Shown one piece after another: positions 18,544-25,532 of a stretch of 53,598 nt of DNA (position 1 is the stretch's first letter; the number at the start of each line of letters is the position of its first letter). Under the pieces are notes generated by a model. It was not told where the DNA came from. It worked only from the letters and a program-made list of their open reading frames with translations, and searched no databases. This stretch comes from Allobosea sp. 12-68-7 (GTDB taxonomy: Bacteria; Pseudomonadota; Alphaproteobacteria; Rhizobiales; Beijerinckiaceae): assembly GCA_002279705.1 (NCBI GenBank), contig NCCO01000002.1:1-53598 (forward strand), written 5' to 3'. The position numbers were made by a program, and so were the translations under genes.

Positions 18544-19283
18544 AGCTTCGGCCCGCCGCTGTCCCGATCGAGCCAGTCGACCCGCGCCAGCGCCTCGACG
18601 AGGCTGCGGCGCTGCGTTCCCGCCTGGGTGGTCGCGACGAGATCGCCATTCGGCTCGATGCCGTGACGGGTGCCCACGACCTTGTCGAGCCGGTCGAGCC
18701 AACGCAGCGCGGCCGCTTTCGGCCCGGCGCTCTGCCAGCGGGTGACGGCGAGCATGAGGTGGCGGGCAAAGGCCTCGATCAGGTCGACCGCATCGATCTC
18801 CTCGAACCCCTCCTCGGCCATGCCGACGCCGATCTGGCCGAAGGCAAAGGGCGCCATCGTGGTGGCACGCAGCATGCCACCGAAGACGACCCATTCGGGC
18901 ACCTCGTCCTCGCCGCAGCCCTCGGGCCAGGCCAGCCGGCCGCCCCCGATCAGCCCGAGATCGTAGATCAGCGCATCGGGCCAGCGGAACAGGATCGGCC
19001 GCTCGGGCGGGCTGTAGACCGCGAGCGCATCCGCCAGCGCCGTCATCGCGAGATAATGCGCCAGCCGCGCCTCGCGCAGCGGGTTGTCGGGCTCCAGCAC
19101 CACGGCGAATTCGATCACGTCGAAGCGACGGGTCCAGACCAGCGTCGCAGCCCCCGCCTCGGCGGCGATCGTGCAGGCATGGGCGAAGGCGTCGCCCGAT
19201 TCCCGCAGCGTGACGAGCGAGAATCCCGGCGGCAGCACCGGCTCGCGACGCAGATCGTCCGGGCGCAGAGCACTGGCTGCCAT
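18540..19283 (-). CDS. Biotin/lipoate protein ligase-like protein (DUF4444 type), catalytic lysine motifs not seen
   Basis: A 247-residue protein with the BirA/LplA-like fold signature. The segment RWPDALIYDLGLIGGGRL corresponds to the KWPNDL...KLAGI strand pair of biotin ligases, and VLPPGFSLVTLRESGDAF to the N-terminal part. The GRGRRGR-type loop is not visible, and the lysine expected in the K-L-A-G-I element is replaced (G-G-G-R-L). The C-terminal 60 residues resemble the DUF4444 extension. A true ligase is therefore doubtful; it may bind a lipoyl, biotinyl or other acyl ligand, or act as a scaffold. It is first in the accessory operon; the ATG at 19281-19283 has GGAGGA 8 bases upstream. 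Confidence 0.82.
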   Translation of the reverse strand: MAASALRPDDLRREPVLPPGFSLVTLRESGDAFAHACTIAAEAGAATLVWTRRFDVIEFAVVLEPDNPLREARLAHYLAMTALADALAVYSPPERPILFRWPDALIYDLGLIGGGRLAWPEGCGEDEVPEWVVFGGMLRATTMAPFAFGQIGVGMAEEGFEEIDAVDLIEAFARHLMLAVTRWQSAGPKAAALRWLDRLDKVVGTRHGIEPNGDLVATTQAGTQRRSLVEALARVDWLDRDSGGPKL

Positions 19284-19405
19284 ATCCGACCATCCTCCTT
19301 GGCGACTGCGACGAAACACGCAGGCTTCGTTTCTTTTGAACCGCTCCAATTCCATATAAGCATGGACGATCGCAAGAGAGGCGACAGAACGCCGCCGGCC
19401 CGAGG
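19284..19405. promoter_or_regulatory. Divergent promoter region between the two accessory operons
   Basis: A 122-base gap between divergently transcribed genes, with a clearly A+T-richer stretch (ttcgtttcttttgaaccgct, and ccaattccatataagcatgg). TATAAG at 19354-19359 could serve as a plus-strand -10 and TTATAT as a minus-strand one. No convincing -35 or operator was identified. Confidence 0.4.
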
Positions 19406-21457
19406 ATGAAGCCCGCCATGCCTGACACCACCCGCACGCTGATGGTGTGCTCGTGCGAGGACACGATGCCGCTCGATGCGGCAGCGCTCGCCCGCGGCTG
19501 CAAGGGCGCCGATATCCGGACCGCACGCCATCTCTGCCGGACCCAGACCGAGCTGTTCACACGCGCGCTCGGCGAGAGCGCCGCCGTCACCGTCGCCTGC
19601 ACGCAGGAGGCACCGCTGTTCGAGGAGATCGCGGCCGATCTCGACTATGCCGGGGAGCTGGTCTTCGCCAACATCCGCGAGACGGGCGGCTGGTCGCGCG
19701 AGGCCAAGGCGGCGGGCCCGAAGATGGCGGCGCTGCTGGCCGCCGCCGCCGAGCCGATGCCGCCGATCTCGTTCACGACGCTGACCAGCAAGGGCGTCGC
19801 CCTGATCTATGGCCGCGACGAGACGGCGCTCGCGGTCGGGCAGCGGCTGGCGGAGCATCTCGACGTCACCATCCTGATCAGCCGGCCGGGCGAGATCACG
19901 CCGCCGCGCGTGGTCGAGACGCCGGTGCTGAAGGGGACCATCGTGTCGGCGACCGGCTGGCTTGGCGCCTTCGAGCTGCGCATCGACGACTATGCCGCGC
20001 CGGCCCCCTCCTCCCGGGCAAAGCTCGTCTTCGGCGAGCCGCGCAACGGCGCGACCTCGCAATGCGACCTCGTCATCGACGTCTCCGGCGGCACGCCTTT
20101 GTTTCCCGCCGGCGAGTTGCGCGCGGGCTATCTGCGGGCGGACCCGGCGAGCCCTGCCGCCATCGAAAAGCTGATCGCGGAAGCCGGCCATCTCGTCGGC
20201 GAGTTCGACAAGCCGACCTATGTCCGGCTGAACGAGGATCTCTGCGCCCATTCGCGCTCGAAGAAGACCGGCTGCACGCGCTGCCTCGAGCTCTGCCCGA
20301 CCGGGGCCATCACGCCCAATGGCGACCATGTCGCGATCTCGGCCGAGATCTGCGCCGGCTGCGGCGCCTGTGCCGCGGTCTGCCCGACCGGGGCGGTGAC
20401 CTATGCGCTGCCGCCGGCCGACGCGCTGCTGCGCCGGCTGCGCACGCTGCTCGCGACCTATGCCGAGGCCGGCGGGCGCGAGCCGGTCGTGCTGCTGCAT
20501 GACGAGGCGCATGGCGAGCCGCTGATCGATGCGCTCGCGCGCTTCGGCGAGGGGCTGCCGGCCCGCGTGCTGCCGCTGCGCGTCAACGAGATCACCCAGA
20601 TCGGGCTCGATGCCTTCGCGGCGGCGCTCGCCTTTGGCGCGGCCTCCGTGCAGGTGCTCGGCCGCGCCCGCCCGAAGCACGATCTCTCCGGGCTGCAGCG
20701 CAACCTCGCCTATGCCGAGACGCTCGCCGCCGCGCTCGGCTATGGAGCCGGCAGCGCCGGGCTGATCGAGACCGACGACCCTGAGCAGCTGGCGGTGGCA
20801 CTGGCGCGGCTCGTGCCGGGCACGGTCTCGCCGAAGCCGGCGCGCTTCCGCCCGATGGGCGAAGGCCGGCCGCTGCTGCGCCAGACGATCGGCGAGCTGC
20901 ACGCTGCGGCGCCGATGCCCGTGGCCACGGTGGCGCTGCCGCCGCGCGCGCCCTTCGGCACCGTGCATGTCGACACCGATGGCTGTACGCTCTGCCTGGC
21001 CTGCGTCTCGGCCTGCCCGGTGCAGGCGCTGTCTGATGATCCCGAGCGGCCGACGCTCGCCTTCCAGGAGGACCTCTGCGTGCAGTGCGGGCTGTGTGCC
21101 GCGACCTGTCCGGAGAAGGTCATCACGCTGGAGCCGCGCATCGATTTCGAGGCCTGGAAGGGCGGCAAGCGCGTGCTGAAGCAGGAGGAGCCGTTCCACT
21201 GCATCAGCTGCGCCAAGCCTTTCGGCGTGCGCAGCACGATCGAGAAGATCACCGCCAGGCTCGAGAACAAGCACTGGATGTTCTCGGGCGACGCGGCCAA
21301 GCGCATCTCGGTCCTGAAGATGTGCGAGGATTGCCGCGTCGAGGTCGTCGTCAACGAGAGCTTCGACCCGCATCTCTCGCCGCAGCGCCCGCCGGTGCGC
21401 ACGACGGAGGATTATCTGCGCGAGCGTGCCGAGCGCGGGGAAGACCCGCTGCAGTAG
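19406..21457 (+). CDS. Large 4Fe-4S protein of the formate dehydrogenase cluster
   Basis: A 683-residue soluble iron-sulfur protein with four ferredoxin-type cysteine sets in two pairs. The first pair, near residues 285-330, is CTRCLELCPTGAI and CAGCGACAAVCPTGAV. The second pair, near residues 525-575, is CTLCLACVSACPVQAL and CVQCGLCAATCPEKVI. An N-terminal MVCSCEDTMPLD and a C-terminal CxxC pair (FHCISCAKPFG and KMCEDCRVEV) could bind zinc or another cluster. The middle (residues 340-500) resembles HdrA/MvhD-like electron-transfer folds only weakly. The family accompanies DUF3305/DUF3306 in FDH loci. A likely role is supplying electrons or clusters during maturation. An alternative ATG at 19418 is better spaced from GAGG and may be the real start. 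Confidence 0.88.
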   Translation: MKPAMPDTTRTLMVCSCEDTMPLDAAALARGCKGADIRTARHLCRTQTELFTRALGESAAVTVACTQEAPLFEEIAADLDYAGELVFANIRETGGWSREAKAAGPKMAALLAAAAEPMPPISFTTLTSKGVALIYGRDETALAVGQRLAEHLDVTILISRPGEITPPRVVETPVLKGTIVSATGWLGAFELRIDDYAAPAPSSRAKLVFGEPRNGATSQCDLVIDVSGGTPLFPAGELRAGYLRADPASPAAIEKLIAEAGHLVGEFDKPTYVRLNEDLCAHSRSKKTGCTRCLELCPTGAITPNGDHVAISAEICAGCGACAAVCPTGAVTYALPPADALLRRLRTLLATYAEAGGREPVVLLHDEAHGEPLIDALARFGEGLPARVLPLRVNEITQIGLDAFAAALAFGAASVQVLGRARPKHDLSGLQRNLAYAETLAAALGYGAGSAGLIETDDPEQLAVALARLVPGTVSPKPARFRPMGEGRPLLRQTIGELHAAAPMPVATVALPPRAPFGTVHVDTDGCTLCLACVSACPVQALSDDPERPTLAFQEDLCVQCGLCAATCPEKVITLEPRIDFEAWKGGKRVLKQEEPFHCISCAKPFGVRSTIEKITARLENKHWMFSGDAAKRISVLKMCEDCRVEVVVNESFDPHLSPQRPPVRTTEDYLRERAERGEDPLQ

Positions 21458-21465
21458 GGCCAGCC

Positions 21466-21597
21466 TGTCATTCCGGGGCGCGGCAAAGCCGCGAACCCGG
21501 AACCCACGACCGGGCGAGCGGCTGCTGACCTGTGTCGATGACCGCTCACCCGGTCGTGGGTTCCGGGTTCATCGCTGCGCGATGCCCCGGAATGACA
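21466..21597. repeat. Intergenic palindromic repeat, family A, copy 1
   Basis: A long imperfect inverted repeat opening tgtcattccggggcgcggc and closing gatgccccggaatgaca. Inside are nested arms cccggaacccacgaccgggc and cccggtcgtgggttccggg. Two more copies lie at 25396-25525 and 31383-31533. It sits between convergent genes, where it may also stop transcription from both sides. Confidence 0.85.
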
Positions 21598-21603
21598 AAT
21601 GAA

Positions 21604-22878
21604 TCAGCGCGTCACCTTCTCCAGCCAGTCGACCAGCGCCTGCCGGTCTTCCGCCGAACCGATCGTCTGCTCGGGCATCTTGGTGCCGGGCGTGTAGGCG
21701 TTGGGGCCGATCTCGAAGAGCTTCGCCACCGTCTCCTTGGTCCAGACGATGTCCATCGTCCTGAAGGCCTCGGAATAGGCGTAGCCCGGCGCGCTGGCGA
21801 TGCGGCGGCCGAAGATGCCGTGCAGTGTCGGCCCGGCGCGGTTGCCATCCGACGGGGTCAGGGTGTGGCAGGCGGCGCAGGCGCGGAAGACCTGCGCGCC
21901 GCGCTCGCCGTTGAAGGCCGCCAGCACATCCGCCCCGGCGCGCGGCACCACCGTGCCGATATGCTCGCCCGTGACGGCGTTCCAGCGCCGCACGAGACGG
22001 TCGGCGCCGCCGGAGAGGATCTGGCGGCCATCCGGCAGGAAGGCCAGCGACCAGACCGGCAGGCCCGGCCCGACCAGCGTCGCGCGGATGCGGCGTGCGG
22101 CCCGGTCGACCAGCGCCACCTGGCCGCGCAGGCCCCCGGCGGCCAGCGTCGTGCCGTCGGCCGAGAGCGCCAGCGCGATCAGCGGCGTCTCGCCCACGGC
22201 CACCTCCCCGTGCGCCTGCCCATCCGGGCCGAAGAGCCGCAGCCGCCCATCAGCCGCGGCGACGGCGATCTCGCCATCGGCGGCCACGACGACCCCGTTG
22301 AGCGGGGCCGGCAGCGTGACGATCCGGGGGGCGCTGGCGTCCGTCGGCCAGATCCGCAGCGTCGCGTCGTAGCCGGCGGTGACGAGGCCGCCGCCGGGCA
22401 GGAAGGCGACGCCGTTGACCGGCCCCTGATGCCCCTCGAAGGCAACCGCAGCGCCGCCCTCGCGCGGCGTGACGCGCGCCGTCCCGTCCCAGGAGGCGGA
22501 GGCGATGCGGCGCCCATCGGCCGAGACCGCCAGCGCGGCCACGGGCCCCTTGTGGCCCTCGATGACCTCGGCCGGCGCCGCCGCCGCGCCGCGCCAGAGC
22601 GCGATGCGCCCGTCCTCGGCACCGGTGGCGAAGCCGAGGCCCGGCACGGCCGCGACCGCGTTGACCGCGCCCTCATGGAAGCGCAGCACGGCCTCCGCCG
22701 TGCCGCCCGACAGGCTCCAGAGGATGGCCGACTGGTCGAAGGAGCCGGTCATGGCACTCGCACCGTCGGGCGCGACCGCAATGGCGCGCACCGGCCCGCC
22801 ATGGCCACGCAGCTCCTGGCCGGAGGCGGGGTGGGCGAGGCAGAGAAGAAGGACGAGAGGCTTCAGGACAGATCGCAT
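21604..22878 (-). CDS. WD40-repeat protein fused to a class I cytochrome c
   Basis: A 424-residue exported protein. The signal peptide (SVLKPLVLLLCLAHPASGQE) is followed by about six to seven WD40-type repeats (for example GHGGPVRAIAVAPDG; EGHKGPVAALAVSADGRRIA; EGHQGPVNGVAFLPGGGLVT). The C-terminal 100 residues are a c-type cytochrome with CAACH haem attachment and axial methionine probably in GTKMPEQTIG, plus LHGIFGRRIAS as in cytochrome c2. It should lie in the periplasm, its propeller offering a docking surface and its haem accepting electrons. The start at 22878 has only a distant GGAGG. It converges with the 4Fe-4S gene and diverges from tusA. A role with the dehydrogenase is inferred from location. 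Confidence 0.9.
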   Translation of the reverse strand: MRSVLKPLVLLLCLAHPASGQELRGHGGPVRAIAVAPDGASAMTGSFDQSAILWSLSGGTAEAVLRFHEGAVNAVAAVPGLGFATGAEDGRIALWRGAAAAPAEVIEGHKGPVAALAVSADGRRIASASWDGTARVTPREGGAAVAFEGHQGPVNGVAFLPGGGLVTAGYDATLRIWPTDASAPRIVTLPAPLNGVVVAADGEIAVAAADGRLRLFGPDGQAHGEVAVGETPLIALALSADGTTLAAGGLRGQVALVDRAARRIRATLVGPGLPVWSLAFLPDGRQILSGGADRLVRRWNAVTGEHIGTVVPRAGADVLAAFNGERGAQVFRACAACHTLTPSDGNRAGPTLHGIFGRRIASAPGYAYSEAFRTMDIVWTKETVAKLFEIGPNAYTPGTKMPEQTIGSAEDRQALVDWLEKVTR

Positions 22879-22996
22879 CGTTCCATCATGCCGCCTCCCC
22901 GGCGCCGTGACAAAGCGGCCAGTTGCCCCGGTGCGACCGAGCATCCTATGAAGCCCGCGCGACTTCGAAGCCAACGCCCTGCAGCTGGTTCCCGCC

Positions 22997-23227
22997 ATGA
23001 CCGCCACGCCCCTCAATCTCCGCGGCCTGAAATGCCCCCTGCCGGCGCTGCGGGTCCGCAAGGCGCTGAAGGGGGCTGCACCCGGCACGCTGTTCCTGGT
23101 CGAATGCACCGATCCGATGGCGGCCATCGACATTCCCAACCTGATGCGCGAAACCGGGGATGCGATCGAGGAGAGCCGCAGCGACGGCGATCTGCTCGTC
23201 TTCCACATCCGCAAGGCGTCGGCCTGA
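22997..23227 (+). CDS. TusA-family sulfur carrier protein
   Basis: A 76-residue sulfurtransferase of the TusA/SirA/YeeD fold. The CPxP motif with the active cysteine C13 is in LRGLKCPLPALRVRKALKG, and the family's second half appears as VECTDPMAAIDIPNLMRETG. TusA-type proteins pass persulfide sulfur to partners. In an FDH cluster with FdhD the obvious acceptor is the molybdenum cofactor of the alpha subunit; this link is inference, though TusA is known to influence molybdoenzyme maturation in E. coli. It is followed after 24 bases by the Mrp gene and probably co-transcribed. Confidence 0.92.
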   Translation: MTATPLNLRGLKCPLPALRVRKALKGAAPGTLFLVECTDPMAAIDIPNLMRETGDAIEESRSDGDLLVFHIRKASA

Positions 23228-23251
23228 ACCGCGCCGATAGGAGTTCAGCCC

Positions 23252-24385
23252 TTGGCCCTCACCCAAGCCGACATCCTGCGCGCGCTCGAACTGGTGAAGC
23301 TGCCGGCCAGTGGCCAGTCGCTCTCCGCCTCGGGCCGCGTCGCCGACATCCTGATCGACGGCGGCAAGGTGATCTTCGCCATCGGCATCGACCCGACCGA
23401 AGCCGCGGCCATGGAGCCGGTGCGCAAGGCGGCCGAAAGCGCGGTGTCGGGCCTGCCCGGTGTGAGCCAGGTCCTCGTCGGGCTGACCGCCGACAAGGCA
23501 CCCTCGTCAGCCGCCGCCCAGGCACGCCAGCAGGCGCAGCGGCCCGCTCCCGGAGCGGGTCCTGGCGGCCCGACGCCGAAGGCGGCCGGGGTGCCCGGCG
23601 TCAAGCAGATCATCGCGGTCGCCTCGGGCAAGGGCGGCGTCGGCAAGTCGACCACCACCGCCAATCTCGCGGTGGCGCTCAGCGTTCTCGGCCTGAAGGT
23701 CGGCGTGCTCGACGCCGACATCTACGGCCCGTCCGTGCCCAAGATCTTCGGCATCACCGGCAAGCCGCGGCTGGTGTCCGGACGGACGCTGGCGCCGATG
23801 GAGGCCTATGGGCTGAAGATCATGTCGATCGGCTTCCTGATCGACGAGGAAACGCCGATGATCTGGCGCGGGCCGATGGTGATCTCGGCGATCACCCAGA
23901 TGCTGCGCGAGGTCGCCTGGGGCGAGCTCGACGTGCTCGTCGTCGACATGCCGCCCGGCACCGGCGACGCGCAGCTGACCATGGCGCAGCAGACGCCGCT
24001 GGCCGGCGCCGTCATCGTCTCGACGCCGCAGGATCTGGCGCTGCTCGATGCGCGCCGCGGCGTCGCGATGTTCAAGAAGGTCGAGGTGCCGATCCTCGGC
24101 ATCGTCGAGAATATGAGCTATTTCATCTGCCCGGAATGCGGCACGCGCTCGGACATCTTCGCCCATGGCGGGGCGCGGCACGAGGCGGAACGCCTCGGCG
24201 TGCCCTTCCTCGGCGAGGTGCCGCTGGCCATGCCGATCCGCGAGACATCCGATTCGGGCCGGCCGATCGTGGCGAGCGACCCGGACTCGGCCCATGCGAA
24301 GGCCTATCTCGGCATCGCAAGGCAGGTGATGGCGTCGATGGCCGGAGGGGCGGCCCGGGCCGCGCCGCGTATCGTCATCGAGTGA
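23252..24385 (+). CDS. apbC: Mrp/ApbC (NBP35-type) iron-sulfur cluster carrier ATPase
   Basis: A 377-residue P-loop ATPase that carries or inserts Fe-S clusters in the cytoplasm. The N-terminal MIP18/DUF59-like domain occupies about residues 1-85 (ILRALELVKLPASGQSLSAS). The deviant Walker A GKGGVGKST is near residue 126, Switch segments are DADIYGPSVPKIFG and VVDMPPGTGDAQLTM, and the conserved cluster-binding pair is CPEC in MSYFICPECGTRSDIF (about residues 293-296). Translation probably begins at TTG, with TAGGAG 9 bases upstream. It could supply clusters to the beta subunit or the large Fe-S protein; many genomes carry only one mrp, so a housekeeping role is equally possible. Confidence 0.94.
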   Translation: MALTQADILRALELVKLPASGQSLSASGRVADILIDGGKVIFAIGIDPTEAAAMEPVRKAAESAVSGLPGVSQVLVGLTADKAPSSAAAQARQQAQRPAPGAGPGGPTPKAAGVPGVKQIIAVASGKGGVGKSTTTANLAVALSVLGLKVGVLDADIYGPSVPKIFGITGKPRLVSGRTLAPMEAYGLKIMSIGFLIDEETPMIWRGPMVISAITQMLREVAWGELDVLVVDMPPGTGDAQLTMAQQTPLAGAVIVSTPQDLALLDARRGVAMFKKVEVPILGIVENMSYFICPECGTRSDIFAHGGARHEAERLGVPFLGEVPLAMPIRETSDSGRPIVASDPDSAHAKAYLGIARQVMASMAGGAARAAPRIVIE

Positions 24386-24423
24386 GGCGCCCCCTACTCG
24401 AACTGGCGAGTATCAATCCGCGC

Positions 24424-24530
24424 CGTCATTCCGGACGGAGCGAAGCGGAGATCCGGAATCCATCGTAGGGCTCCGGAACTCTTCGATGGATTCCGGAGCG
24501 GCGCCGCTACGCGGCTTGTCCGGAATGACG
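24424..24530. repeat. Intergenic palindromic repeat, family C
   Basis: An imperfect inverted repeat opening cgtcattccggacggagcga and closing gcttgtccggaatgacg, with inner arms gatccggaatccatcg and cgatggattccgga. The element GGAGCGAAGC is shared with the family D repeat at 39819. It lies between convergent apbC and the 41-residue gene. Confidence 0.8.
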
Positions 24531-24559
24531 CCCTCTTTTGCCGAAAGCTCTCAGAAGTC

Positions 24560-24685
24560 TCAGAGCCTGACGCCGCCCGTCGAGAAAGCGACGTCGACCG
24601 GCTTCTGGAAATGGTCGTTCAGCACGAGGCTGGCGCCGAAGGCGAGGATGGCGGAGACGGCGATGGCGGCGACGAACGACTTCAT
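24560..24685 (-). CDS. 41-residue membrane-anchored or exported small protein
   Basis: A short gene with a good ribosome site (GGGGGA, 5-6 bases before ATG). The product has one hydrophobic segment (FVAAIAVSAILAFGASLVL, residues 4-22) and a short tail (NDHFQKPVDVAFSTGGVRL) that would face the periplasm. Small proteins of this layout ending in a V-A-F-S-T-x-G-V-R-L-like motif are, to my recollection, common in Rhizobiales genomes; function unknown. It precedes mobA on the opposite side (mobA is upstream on the same strand, 70 bases away). Whether it belongs to the FDH system or is a bystander is not known. Confidence 0.65.
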   Translation of the reverse strand: MKSFVAAIAVSAILAFGASLVLNDHFQKPVDVAFSTGGVRL

Positions 24686-24755
24686 GATCTTCCCCCGGAG
24701 CTCGGCAGCGATAAGCGGCTCTTATCAGGACAGATAGCGAAGGACGGCGGGGGGT

Positions 24756-25382
24756 TCAAGCCGGCGGCAAAGTGGCGAACAGGCGCTCGGCCTCGTCCAG
24801 GTCCTCGGGCTTGTTGGCGTTGAAGAAGGGATCGACTGGATCGACTGGCCACTGCGCGCTGGCGCAGCCATGGCGGGCGGTCCAGCGGTCGATCTTGCGC
24901 TCGTCCTCGACCGTCAGGGCGTGGCGCAGATCATCCCGCAGCGACACCGGCCAGAGCCCGATGACAGGGTGCGTCCAGCCGCCCGAGGCCGCACAGGCGA
25001 GCGGGACGTTCTGCGCCTCGCGCGCCTCATGCAGGCGGGCGACGAGATCGCTGGGTATGAAGGGCGTGTCGGCGGCGACACTGACGAGCCATTGCAGCTC
25101 GGGGCGGTTCTCCGCCATCCAGTCGAGCCCCGCCAGGATGCCGGCGAGCGGGCCGGCAAAATCAGGCACGCTGTCGGCGATGACCGGCAGGCCGTAAGCA
25201 GCGAAGCGGGCGGGGTCCCCATTGGCGTTGACCAGCAGGCGATCGCATTGGGGCGCCAGGCGCTCGATGACATGGGCGAGGATGCTGCGGCCTCCGATGG
25301 TCCGCAGCGGCTTGTCGCCGCCGCCCATGCGGCGCGCGAGACCGCCGGCGAGGAGCAGGCCGAGGGTGGGCGGGGTGCTCAC
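24756..25382 (-). CDS. mobA: Molybdenum cofactor guanylyltransferase MobA
   Basis: A 208-residue nucleotidyltransferase that adds GMP from GTP to molybdopterin to form MGD. The GTP-binding signature [20 protein letters not shown] is at residues 9-28. The catalytic-site segments [14 protein letters not shown] and [13 protein letters not shown] are present near the middle and end. It starts at GTG. Upstream is a family A repeat and then fdhD, all on the minus strand. Together with mobB and moeA at 7.9-9.7 kb, it makes this island self-sufficient for the last steps of bis-MGD synthesis. Confidence 0.95.
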   Translation of the reverse strand: MSTPPTLGLLLAGGLARRMGGGDKPLRTIGGRSILAHVIERLAPQCDRLLVNANGDPARFAAYGLPVIADSVPDFAGPLAGILAGLDWMAENRPELQWLVSVAADTPFIPSDLVARLHEAREAQNVPLACAASGGWTHPVIGLWPVSLRDDLRHALTVEDERKIDRWTARHGCASAQWPVDPVDPFFNANKPEDLDEAERLFATLPPA

Positions 25383-25395
25383 GTTGATCCCACCT

Positions 25396-25525
25396 TGTCA
25401 TTCCGGGGCTTCGCGCAGCGAAGAACCCGGAACCCACGACCGGGTGAGCGCTTTACAACGCCGTCAGATCGTCGAGCCCCGTCGCGGGTTCCGGGTTCGA
25501 TCCTGCGGATCGCCCCGGAATGACA
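25396..25525. repeat. Intergenic palindromic repeat, family A, copy 2
   Basis: A second copy of the element at 21466: opening tgtcattccggggcttcgc, arms cccggaacccacgaccgggt and cgcgggttccgggttcg, closing cgccccggaatgaca. It fills the gap between fdhD and mobA on the minus strand, inside what may be a single transcript. Confidence 0.85.
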
Positions 25526-25532
25526 ACGCACC

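Noticed and set aside
21532-24468. A 978-codon plus-strand open frame
   Set aside because: It spans a repeat, the antisense of the WD40-cytochrome gene and shifted frames of tusA and apbC. The true proteins in these positions are clear.
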